Positions 1 through 8,935 of a stretch of 64,000 bases of DNA are shown one piece after another (positions within the stretch are counted from its first letter, which is position 1; every line of letters begins with the position of its first letter). The translations under genes and the position numbers were made by a program. Source of the DNA: Gossypium raimondii (taxonomy: Eukaryota > Streptophyta > Magnoliopsida > Malvales > Malvaceae); the NCBI RefSeq assembly GCF_025698545.1, contig NC_068570.1, forward strand, positions 33,685,924-33,749,923, read 5' to 3'. Under the pieces are notes generated by a model, which was not told the DNA's origin, did no database searches, and saw nothing but the letters and a program-made list of their open reading frames with translations.

Positions 1-67
1 ATTTAGTATTTAGTATTTAGTATTTAGTATTATGTATATATGTAATATTTCTATCATGTTCATGTAG

Positions 68-1096
68 TTTCAATGGACACCATACGAGGATCCGGCAGTC
101 CGGGCAGTAATCCCGGAAGAGTTTTTACAAAATACGAATGCTTGGCACGTGAAAGTGGTGTTGATCAACTATGCAACCGTGGAGCCCCACCAGATAGACA
201 GAGTCCTACGACAGTTTGGATGTAGACAATTGATCCCTGCGGACCCTGAGGAGTTTGACGAGCACCACAAAATCGACCTTCGGCTATTAGGTACGGATTG
301 GCCTAGATATTGGTCAGTGTACATAGAAATGTGGGAAAATCGGAATGAATATCTACCTACTCGGGAACCAATCATTGTTCCCGAGTTAGCGTGCGTTCCA
401 GAATACATGCCATGGTTTAGGGCCCATGGGAAGCCGTATTTACTTACGCCGGAGGAGAGGCAGCGGCAAATACGTGTCGGAAGGGAAAGGCGCGGGCCTC
501 TAAATCCAAGGGGACAAGACTACGAGGGCAGCCCCTCAACGAGGCCCAGACATTCACCCGGTTCATCATCAGCGGCCATGCAATCACCGTCCCCAACGAG
601 AGCACCGACGCAGTCACCTGACGCAGCAATTCAACAGATGATACCCACGCATTCACCTTTCCCTATGATGCCAGGTATGTTTCCTACCCTTTATATGTAC
701 CCTAACCCGTACATGTATCCTTTTCCGAATCCTATGGCAGGTTGGAGCCAAATGCCCGGATCAGCTCCATTTCATGTAATGCCGAGCGGACCACCGATAA
801 CTAGGCCAGCGGCGCAGGAGGGGTCCCAAGGGGGGCCGTCGGGGAGCTCTCCTTTTTACCAATCGCCAGCAACGCATGACTTTCAAACTCCGTCGCCGTT
901 CATGATGCAAACACCTCCACATACACTATTTTTTGAAGGTGGATCATCGTCCCAAGTCCTACAACCAGATGCCGAACCGGAAGAACAACAATCACCACCG
1001 GAGAAAGAACAACCGCCGCCGGAAGCTAGAGGAAGGAGGAATCTAGCGCGTAACCGTCGACAGCCGCCATGTGGAACCGAATCCCCCGGTCATTGA
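68..1096 (+). CDS. Plant mobile domain (PMD) protein, last exon, MULE-encoded
   Basis: The exon starts after a TAG acceptor at 65-67. Codons 68-148 are open and in frame with the ATG at 149, so the exon is longer than the ORF from that ATG. It encodes FQWTPYEDPA, then the conserved LRQFGCRQLIP and PEYMPWFRAHGKPYLL blocks at the end of the PMD. A long low-complexity tail rich in Pro, Ser, Gln and Met follows and ends in an Arg-rich NRRQPPCGTE segment. Databases often label such proteins 'serine/threonine phosphatase 7 long form homolog', but no phosphatase motif is visible. PMD proteins occur both as host silencing factors (MAIN/MAIL1) and inside MULEs. The context makes this the transposon form. 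The exon is intact, unlike its three relatives in this window. Confidence 0.78.
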   Translation, partial: FQWTPYEDPAVRAVIPEEFLQNTNAWHVKVVLINYATVEPHQIDRVLRQFGCRQLIPADPEEFDEHHKIDLRLLGTDWPRYWSVYIEMWENRNEYLPTREPIIVPELACVPEYMPWFRAHGKPYLLTPEERQRQIRVGRERRGPLNPRGQDYEGSPSTRPRHSPGSSSAAMQSPSPTRAPTQSPDAAIQQMIPTHSPFPMMPGMFPTLYMYPNPYMYPFPNPMAGWSQMPGSAPFHVMPSGPPITRPAAQEGSQGGPSGSSPFYQSPATHDFQTPSPFMMQTPPHTLFFEGGSSSQVLQPDAEPEEQQSPPEKEQPPPEARGRRNLARNRRQPPCGTESPGH

Positions 1097-1199
1097 CATT
1101 GATTACCGTATTAAAATTTATCATTTGATGTAATGAAATACAAGTTTATGACGATGTAATACACATATAAATTTTTCCAAGTTATTTTGATATTATTTG

Positions 1200-2064
1200 A
1201 TTTAATTATAAACCCTAACACTAACCTAATTCAATTATTATAAAACCCTAACCTAACCTAATTTAATTAAAAACCCTAACCTAACATAATTTAATTAAAA
1301 ACCCTAACCTAACATAATTTAATTAAAACCTAAACTCTAACCTAATTTAATTTAATTAGCCTAAAACCTAACCTAATTTAATTTAATTAAAACCCAAACC
1401 CAATTTAATTTAATTATAAACCCTAACCTAACCTAATTCAATTATAAAACCCTAACCTAACCTAATTTAATTAAAAACCCTAACCTAACATAATTTAATT
1501 AAAACCCTAAACCCTAACCTAATTTAATTTAATTAGCCTAAACCTAACCTAATTTAATTTAATTAAAACCCAAACCCAATTTAATTTAATTATAAACCCT
1601 AACCCTAATTCAATTATAAAACCTAACCTAACATAATTTAATTAAAACCCTAAAACCTAACATAATTTAATTAAAACCCTAAACCCTAACCTAATTTAAT
1701 TTAATTAGCCTAAACCTAACCTAATTTAATTTAATTAAAACCCAAACCCAATTTAATTTAATTATAAACCCTAACCTAACCTAATTTAATTTTAAACCCT
1801 AACCTAATTTAATTTAAAACCTTAACCTAATTTAATTTAAAACCCTAACCTAACCTAATTTAATTAAAAACCCTAACCTAACATAATTTAATTAAAAACC
1901 CTAACCTAACCTAATTTAATTAAAACCCTAAACCCTAACCTAATTTAATTTAATTAGCCTAAACCCTAAACTAATTTAATTTAATTAAAACCCAAACCCA
2001 ATTTAATTTAATTATATAAACCCTAACCCTAACCTAATTTAATTTAAAACCCTAACCTAATTTG
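1200..2064. repeat. Telomere-like CCCTAA/TTTAATTAA satellite block
   Basis: About 860 bp built from CCCTAACCTAA words alternating with TAATTTAATTAAAA. The words form higher-order blocks that restart with 'attataaaccctaac' near 1204, 1412, 1593, 1760 and 2010, giving a period of about 170-250 bp. The block lies between the convergent 3' ends of the PMD and mudrA genes. It is interstitial: unique sequence continues on both sides. Confidence 0.85.
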
Positions 2065-2313
2065 ATAATCCTACTAGTTTGTACCACACTATTTCCGCTT
2101 AATAATTTTACATAAATTGATAATTTGACTAACCATTAACAAAAGTTTTTGGAAACTAATAATTTGACACAGTTTTACATAATGTTGGATTTCGTAAAAT
2201 GTTATGACTTGTACTAACATTTAAGAAATAGTAGTAATTTGGTAATTTAACTAACAATTAATACAATTATCAATTAATAATTGAATAAAATGTAATTGCA
2301 TCAATTATTACAT

Positions 2314-3125
2314 TCAACTATTGCGATTAGGGCATGATCGACTTGTATGGCCTGGGTTCCTACACCATCCGCACAACTTCTGTTGACTGGATGTTTCTCG
2401 GATATCCATATTATTTCGTATTCTAGTGGAGCAAGGTCGACCCTTCGGCTTGCGACGCAATTCTCTATCCGGTAACAGCTTAAAAGGAGCAAGAGATACA
2501 GGTGACCACTTACGTTCATCTGGGACCGGTGGGAAAACGTGTCTCCATACGTGGTACATGTTTTCTAATTTGTACACTTCATCCACATAACTCAGCGGAT
2601 CCAGACGGAGTTTCTGACAGGCTGCAATAACATGAGCGCATGGATAACGAAGTGCGTCGAACTTCCCACAGTCACAAGTCCTGTATATTCGACACCGCTA
2701 CCGAACATAGGCTGTTCCGTATTTTGTAACCCGCTAACCGAGTGTCGGCCAGGGGTCGTGTATACATCTCGAACACCGGACGAAAGTACATCAGTTGGCG
2801 ATGTAAATTGTACATATAACTCAATATAAGTTGCTCCGCTAGCAAGATGAGTTTGCACCATTGCCTCCAAGCTACGAGCACCTTTTATGTCGAACGAGTC
2901 ATATGTCACCGGATCAACAGAACAACAAAATCGATACGTGATTGACAGAACTTTCATTGGCGTCGTTTCGAAGATTTTACGCCTAATTCTTTTACGAAGT
3001 TCTGTCAAATCTATGTTTTGGCTAAATGACAGTCGCACCGTATTCTCCGACAAAAAAACAACACCATTCTCGGTGTGGCAAACCTCACCATCGTAGTAAA
3101 TAACAGCACTAATACGTTCACTCAT
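2314..3125 (-). pseudogene. mudrA-like transposase with the catalytic core deleted
   Basis: The ATG is at 3125. The first ~145 residues are the PB1-like N-terminal part of MULE transposases (VIYYDGEV, then a basic LRKRIRRKIF helix). Near 2690 the sequence jumps to the SWIM zinc finger (CDCGKFDALRYPCAH), read in another frame, then to the C-terminal part and an intact CCHC knuckle (CGWCRNPGHTSRSC). The acidic linker, the FLYWCH/WRKY-like DNA-binding region and the whole DDE domain are missing compared with MULE-B and MULE-C. The joint is out of frame, so the N-terminal frame ends after about 30 unrelated residues. It cannot encode a transposase, but could make a short N-terminal polypeptide of 177 residues. 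Confidence 0.85.
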
Positions 3126-3235
3126 TTTGAAACTCTAACTTTCTTAGCCTCTCTAAAATGTTTCTGCTATGACTTATGCATTCTAAGAACATTTTCTACC
3201 TAATTTTATAGCCTCAGCCCAAACTTGCTACTGTA

Positions 3236-3662
3236 GCAAAATCGCGTCCACGAGGGCACGATTTTACACTATTTGCTTAGAAACGTCAAAAAAATTATTT
3301 CCTACATGACCAACTGTAGCAAAATCGCGTCCACGAGGGCGCGATTTTACAATTTCTTCTCATATAGCATCCTAGTATCAACGATTTTACACTATTTGCT
3401 CAGAAACGTCAAAAAAAATTATTTCCTACATGACCAACTGTTGCGAAATCGCGTCCACGAGGGCGTGATTTCACAATTTCTTCTCATATAGCATCCTGGT
3501 ATCAGCGATTTTATACTATTTGCTCAGAAAACGTCAAAAAAAATTATTTCTCACATGACCAACTGTGCTGAAATGGCGTCCACGAGGGCACGATTTCACA
3601 ATTTCTTCTCTGATAGCATCCTGGTAGAAGCGATTTTATACTATTTGACCAGAAACGTCAAC
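3236..3662. repeat. Subterminal ~125-bp tandem repeat with hairpin core
   Basis: Four units begin with 'atcgcgtccacgagggc' or variants at 3241, 3324, 3448 and 3573, with spacings of 83, 124 and 125 bp. Each contains the inverted pair AAAATCGCG...CGCGATTTT around CCACGAGGG, followed by a shared 'tatttgctcagaaacgtc' segment. MULE-C carries a single diverged unit in the same place (about 40970-41090). The array was therefore amplified in MULE-A. In MULEs such subterminal repeats are candidate transposase-binding sites. Confidence 0.8.
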
Positions 3663-3835
3663 TCGAAATAATTTTTTTCGGGACCCCTAAACCCTAAAAA
3701 AGCCTACACCCTAAACAAAATAATTTTTTTGGGACCCCTAAACCCTAAAAAAGCCTGCACCCTAAACGAAATAATTTTTTTCGAGACCCCTAAACCCTAA
3801 AAAAGTTTGCACCCTAAACCCTAAAACCCAGAAAA
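3663..3835. repeat. Telomere-like CCCTAAACCCTAAAAAAGCC repeats
   Basis: Three ~57-bp units share 'gacccctaaaccctaaaaaag' cores separated by 'aaataatttttttcggg'. They lie between the 125-bp array and the terminal repeat of MULE-A. A counterpart with 'ccctaaacc' words lies at 41150-41640 in MULE-C. Confidence 0.75.
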
Positions 3836-3837
3836 TC

Positions 3838-4097
3838 CAACGTGAAATCTACGTCAAAATCGCGCCCGAAAAACGCGCTACGTGACAGGTCATCGCGTCC
3901 ACGTCAGCGCGACCTGCTGACGTGGAAGGAAATCGCTTCCTCAGGGACGCGATTTCCTTCCACGTCGGCAGTCGCATACCGACGTGACGCTGATGATTCA
4001 TCACGTTCCACATCGCTACCGACGTGGACGCAATTTCAGGGAAAACGGCCCATTCCGGTAAATAATTAAAAAAAGGGCTTTTTTTAGTGTTTTGCCC
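3838..4097. repeat. Right terminal inverted repeat of MULE-A
   Basis: The reverse complement begins GGGCAAAACACTAAAAAAAG, continues into 'cggaatgggcc' and 'gcgtccacgtc', and aligns with the left end of MULE-C at 35176 onward. Inside it is a strong hairpin: arms at 3914-3936 and 3949-3971 pair over 23 bp with one mismatch around a 12-base loop (inner arm GTGGAAGGAAATCGC). Confidence 0.75.
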
Positions 4098-4548
4098 TAA
4101 TGAAAGCATATTTTAACTAAATTGAAAATTTGAATGTACTTTAGATAAAAAAAATAGGTACCATAATAAAAAATCATAAATTAATTCTTTCTTAAATTAT
4201 AATCCAACAATCCATTATAAAATTCTTTCTTAAATTGTCTCTCTTTATGCCTTCAAACATAATAATTTTGAATGCCATAGAAACCATTTTAGTAAACCTT
4301 TTTATTTATTATTTGCTAAAATGTTTAATTTTTTAATTTTCTAAATTTTGATTATTTTTACTCAAATTAATTATATATATTTTTTTAAAAAGTGTGTCCC
4401 GTTTTATTGGACAATTACCTTTGGAGAGTAACAAAATCCAAAAATAAAGTGAAGTCTAGTAGCAATGGTAAATTAACCGTAATCATTCTTTGATTTTCTT
4501 TAAAATTCAAAGCTCCGTTTTCCTTCCCTGTAGCGCTATCCAAGAAAA
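4098..4548. other. AT-rich flank between MULE-A and the orphan exon
   Basis: No coding potential or repeat is visible. The last 100 bases, 'ggagagtaacaaaatcc' onward, could be promoter or 5' leader for the small plus-strand exon that follows. No convincing TATA box can be placed. Confidence 0.3.
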
Positions 4549-4718
4549 ATGAAGCACAGCAGCAGCAGCTATTCCTTTCGTCCATCCAATCGTCATCGTC
4601 TTCTTCTTCTGACGAACTTCACATCCTCAATCCTGTCACAACCCATACTGCTGCTGCTTTGCCATCAACATTCAAATCAAAACACTCTTTTTCCACACTT
4701 TAAATCCTCACCGAGATG
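4549..4718 (+). CDS. Possible orphan first exon of a targeted protein
   Basis: An ATG at 4549 opens 57 codons. At 4719 a good donor (ATG|GTAAGC) would end the exon after 56 codons plus two bases. The peptide is rich in Ser, Leu, His and Arg with a hydrophobic stretch (RLLLLTNFTSSILSQPILLL) and almost no acidic residues, as in a signal or organelle-targeting sequence. No downstream exon on this strand is visible before the convergent CHUP1-like gene. It may be a truncated gene copy or a chance ORF. I do not recognise the protein. Confidence 0.25.
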
Positions 4719-4781
4719 GTAAGCAAACCAGTGTTCCGACGATCAGCATCAACATGCATCAAGAAAACAAAAATCACCCTT

Positions 4782-4823
<42 letters not shown>
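4782..4823. repeat. (TAC)14 microsatellite overlapping a stop codon
   Basis: Fourteen perfect TAC units on the plus strand. On the minus strand they read TAG in the phase of the CHUP1-like gene, giving its stop codon (4822-4820) and twelve further in-frame TAGs behind it. Confidence 0.95.
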
Positions 4824-4827
<4 letters not shown>

Positions 4828-7800
4828 TGTTAAGGAGGTTGGCAAGGTTTCGGAGTTCCTCAAATGCATGCATTGTTTCAGAATCAAATCCTCCTGCAAA
4901 CTGCACCCATAAAACCACCACAAGGGTCACTCTACGTGTTTTAAACTCTAAAACACGATTTACTCATGTACAATGCATCAAACTAAAAGGGTACAACCAA
5001 CCTGATGTATTCTGAATGCAAATCTGACTCCTTGAAGTAGCATATAATCCATTGAAGGATCCTTCTCCAAGGTTGCCTTCACCTGCAGTTCAATGGCTAC
5101 CCGTTTCATGTACCGCTTCGCCAGTTTCACTGATCCAAGTTTAATCTGAAGTCAGCAGAAATTAAGCCTCCTGTCACATATGATGCTTATTTATATGTAG
5201 AAAAGCATATGGAAAATTACAACTCCAAGTACCTTGCTCATAATCCCATTATCAAGCATCCAGTCTGTGGGAATTTGGAATTCCCTGCAGTTGCGCATCA
5301 ATGACTCTCTTGTACGTAGGAGGTTATAAACAGTACGTTCCATCCTGGGAATTTAATTCAAAAAGAAATTTACAGAGATTTTCAACTTGCATAAATTGTT
5401 TGGTTTTTCTTTCACAAGAAAAAGATCCAACATTCTTACTTCTCAGACAAGGCAACCATTTTCTTTAAGGCAATATCACAAGGCATCCTGGAATCATCCT
5501 TGTAGTATAACACCTCAGATTCCAATTTCTTGAGATCTTGGTATCCGAATGCTGCTTCTCGCAATGTGTCAGCTTTTTTCTCTGGCCAAGCAAAGTGCTT
5601 CAACACTGCCCTTTCATCAACCTTGAAAAGATATATTTCAATGATGTCTCTTTTTAAGCATACTAGATAGAATCATTAGCAACACTTGGCTAACTAGCAA
5701 AATCATTTACTCGATGCATCAATGTTGCTTGAACTCTAGCGTAAGTGTTTTTGGAGAATCATGTCTCCATACCCATATCGAAATCAGATAAATAATTTTT
5801 CTTTTGAATGAAGAATAAAAGTAACATAGTTATGTCAAAGTTAGTAAAACTTCAATAATTTTAGCAACTTACTAGATAGCAAAGTTCATCATCAAGCCAC
5901 TTCACAAATGCTACAACGTCTTCAATGTTCTGATAAACAGCATTATTGACTTCTCTTATCAACGAATTCACAAATTCTCCTTGAGTTTCAACATCCGCCT
6001 TTATCTGCATAAAGAATGAACCAAGTTCGATATCTTATACTAATAAGATGTTAATACAAATTTTGAACATCATCAACTCCAAAAACCATGCTATATGAAT
6101 GTCAGTTTTACTTTGGTCCCTATATTTCCCAAGGGGCAGAAAACAAATAGAAAATGCAACTTGGGAGCTGAAATCATTAACATAAACAAAATCCAAGCAC
6201 TTACAGCAAGCAAATGTGATGATCTATTCTCAATTTCGCCTATCATGCTGCTACGAACATTTGCAACATCGGGCACATCACATATTCCTCCATTTGTGGA
6301 ATCCTTTCTAGATTCCCTTTTCATGAGAGAATGATAAAACTCGACCACTTGCGGGGCTCGCTTCACCACACCAGAGCTACTTCTCACTGAAAACTTTGGA
6401 GGGGGAGGTGGTGGTGGTGGTGGAATTTGTGGACAACTTTCCTCTTTAGGTCCACTTGGGACCGAACAGGAAGGCCTGGGAGGAGGATTAGGAATTCTCA
6501 AAGCCCTTCTCTCAAAATCCAAGGAAGCTGAAGCAGCAGGCTTTTGAGAACTTACTGGCTCAGCCTCCTTCTCCATTTCTTTGGTACACATAAAACCATC
6601 AGATTGTCTTCTCTTATTTGGTACCAACTCTTGTATGTAACATTTTGATCCACTTATGGAATGTCTTCTTCCAGGACTTCTCAGCTCCTCTATATGCACC
6701 CACTCCTTGTCCACAACAGTAGCTGCATACTCTACACTGGAAGGTTCCTGGCTAGTGATAGGCCATTTCTTCATCTTTTTAATTAAATTTAATCTCTTTA
6801 TACTTGCACTACTGCGTTCTGAGCTCTTACTGCTTGCGGAATTCGGTGAGCCTCCATAGTCAACCTTGCTTTGAACTGGACTTAATGCCTTATCGGAATT
6901 CATTGTTGAGCATGAATTTCGTAGTTCATCTCGTAAACAAGAATTAACCCACCTCAAGTATGCAAGCTCCTCAACTTCATTCAACCGGCTCATTTGTAGA
7001 CCTTCCACTTGTTTACTCAGGTTTTCATTGGTATGCCTTAACATTGATGCCTCCGCTTTAACTTTGGCAACAACATCACTCTGATAAAACCAAGATGTGA
7101 AGCAAGGAAATAGCAAAATCAGTTAGTTAATGCAAAAAGAAAGAAAAAAAGAAACAAATCAATCATCTTCTTGATTCACCAACCAAACAGAGGAATTAGA
7201 AAAAGAAAGAAAAAAGTTAACGAAGCTACCTCATTGGCTTTGGCAAGAGAAGCTAACTGGGATTCCAAAGATGAAAGCTTGCAAGCAAGATTCCTCTTTT
7301 GCATCTGTAACTCCTTGTTCAACCTCCTCAACTCCACAACTTCCATTTCAAGATCCCTAATCGATTGCGGTTCCTTTGAGATTTCCAGATTTTCCTCATT
7401 CCTTTCCAAAATGGAAGTCAAAGTTGCCAGTTGACCACATAAGCTGGTCTTCTCCGACTCCAACAACCCAACTCTGTGTGAAAGATTATCTACTTCAATG
7501 TTCCTTGTTTCAAGCTGGGTCTGGAGATCCAAAACTTTAGCATTTGTCTTCCACTCGGCAAGCTCAGCTTGCAGCTTAAGCTCCCTTTCTTTAGAGTCCT
7601 GAAGAAGGCTCCTAACGTGGTCTAATTCGATGAAGAGATCGCGAGAACCAGAGGACTGCCTCCGGTGAGTTGGGTAGACTTGAGGGTGGACTTGGGTTGC
7701 ACTGACAGAGCAAGATAAATCAGAAATGAGGGACCTTTTAACTCTAGAATGAGAATGCAGAGATGGGTTAGTAGTGGGGACATCAGTGTTTGATACAGGA

Positions 7801-8006
7801 GGTTTCTTGGTTTGGACGGTGATGGTTTGAACCTTGGTTTTCTTGTCAGCTGTGCCTGTGAAGCCCTTCACAATGTGTGAACCCCATGAAGACTTGGGCT
7901 TGGATTGATTGGTAATGGTCTTTGTGTGCAGAGATTTTGGGGGTTGATTTTGATCACCAAATTTTGATGCTTTGGCTCTGTTCTCAAATGAGTTTTCTTC
8001 TCTCAT
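4820..8006 (-). CDS. CHUP1/IPGA1-family coiled-coil, proline-rich protein, 7 exons
   Basis: Exons: 8006-7230, 7080-6205, 6004-5873, 5621-5440, 5344-5233, 5145-5002 and 4900-4820. All introns are GT-AG, phases agree, and the product has 767 residues. The start is the first real ATG at 8006; upstream in-frame codons lack one. Residues ~105-300 form coiled coils. A run of prolines near 478 (IPPPPPPPPP) is followed by the family's highly conserved C-terminal domain (VVEFYHSLMKR, VAFVKWLDDEL, VDERAVLKHFAWPE, FRIHQFAGGFD). CHUP1 ties chloroplasts to actin, and IPGA1-type members act on microtubules and anisotropic cell growth. The N-terminus here is hydrophilic and lacks the chloroplast-envelope anchor of true CHUP1, so an IPGA1/CHUP1-like cytoskeletal role is likelier. 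The reading frame is intact. Confidence 0.92.
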
Positions 8007-8467
8007 TGTAAAGACTTTAGAAGAAGGAAAGATGTTGTAAGACAAGCTGCTGAAGCAAGAGAAAAAATAACTACATTCTCAAGAGAAAAACACTAAGGTT
8101 TGGTTGATTGCAAAATGCCAGAAAGTTGGAAGAGGGTTTGAAATTTGAAGAGAAGATGAATGGGAAGGGATTGTTTTGTATGTTGAAAGAGAGCTCCGAT
8201 TTCAAGAGAAGAGTAATGGTGGCACTTGCAGCTTTCTTTCATTATTTATCGTATTTTGTTCCCTTCATTTTGAACTTTTGAAATTTGAATAAGTAGGATT
8301 TCTTTTTTTTTAAGAAAGGGCGGAGGAGAGCCACTGCAAGGCAACGGTCCTTTTTACGGGTGGGTGTGGCCCACATTTCAACACCCAAAAATGATGACCT
8401 TTTCTTTCTTTTTTGTTCGTTCAATCCCAACGTGCTCAGCTCACCCTATTTAACAAGGTTTAAAATC
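8007..8467 (-). promoter_or_regulatory. Upstream region of the CHUP1-like gene
   Basis: Just upstream of the ATG is a purine/AT-rich probable 5' leader. Farther out, at about 8445-8455, the minus strand reads TTAAATAG, the only TATA-like word seen. MULE-B begins at 8468, so the native promoter is limited to about 460 bp unless it extends into the element. Confidence 0.35.
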
Positions 8468-8702
8468 GGGTTTTTTACAAAAATATTATAAAAAAATAAA
8501 AATTTATCAAAATATTATAATTTTTTTGTTTATCAAAATATATAAATTTTTTTATTTACTAAAATATATCAAAAAAACCAAAAAAAATCAGATCAATGTG
8601 ACAATTAACTGGTTACGCCAATGGGATTAGCGGCACCAAAGGTGCCAAAACCATTGGCGCACCAATGGTGCCAATACCATTGGCGGCACCAGTTAATAAT
8701 AG
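8468..8702. repeat. Left terminal inverted repeat of MULE-B
   Basis: About 235 bp: 'aaaatatataaattt' blocks, then 'atcagatcaatgtgacaatt', then a GC-richer stretch with repeated 'ggtgccaataccattggc' words. It matches the reverse complement of 15853-16096 nearly throughout. The innermost part has internal short inverted repeats around GGCACCAATGGTGCC. Confidence 0.9.
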
Positions 8703-8723
8703 GGGGGGTCGGTGGTGGGGGGC

Positions 8724-8929
8724 AGAAAGAGAGGGAAAGAAAGAAAGAAAGAGAGAAAGAAAGGAGAGGGAAGAAAGAAAAAGAAGGAAAGAAAGGGAAA
8801 GGAGAAGAGAAAAAAGAAAGAAAGAAGAAGAAGAGAAGGAAAGAGAAGAAAAAGAAAGAAAGAAGGAAAGAAAAGGAAAGGAGAAGAAAAAAAAGAAGAA
8901 GAAGGGAAGGAAGGAAAAAAGAAAAAAGG
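8724..8929. repeat. 206-nt uninterrupted homopurine tract
   Basis: From 8724 to 8929 every base is A or G, mostly GAAA and GGAAA words. The tract lies just inside the left terminal repeat of MULE-B. A shorter pyrimidine-rich counterpart (15722-15763, continuing to about 15815) lies just inside the right repeat, so the inverted symmetry extends past the classical TIR. Long Lys/Glu/Arg ORFs over the tract are artefacts of composition. Confidence 0.95.
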
Positions 8930-8935
8930 TAATTT

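Larger units (their letters stand above)
1..4097. mobile_element. MULE-A: Mutator-like element, left end outside window
   Basis: The segment holds, in order, the last exon of a plant-mobile-domain gene (+), a telomere-like repeat block, a deleted mudrA transposase gene (-), a roughly 125-bp tandem repeat and a right terminal repeat ending in GCCC at 4097. The same layout and closely similar sequence recur in MULE-C at 35176-41817, including the intron microsatellite at 1-40 and the subterminal repeats. The right end was placed by aligning its reverse complement with both ends of MULE-C. The left end and the partner target duplication lie outside the window; the right copy would be the nine bases after 4097. 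The element lacks the transposase core, so it is non-autonomous. Confidence 0.8.

Noticed and set aside
149..1096. Serine/threonine phosphatase
   Set aside because: The common database label for PMD proteins; no metal-binding phosphatase motif (GDxHG, GDxVDRG, GNHE) is visible.
1200..2064. A chromosome end (true telomere)
   Set aside because: The repeat is irregular, AT-interrupted and flanked by transposon sequence on both sides, so it is interstitial.
3236..3662. CRISPR-like array
   Set aside because: The units are ~125 bp, include the intervening sequence and lie in a plant transposon; there are no unique spacers.
4716..5015. Plus-strand ORF with a poly-Tyr run
   Set aside because: It is the TAC microsatellite plus antisense of the last exons of the CHUP1-like gene.
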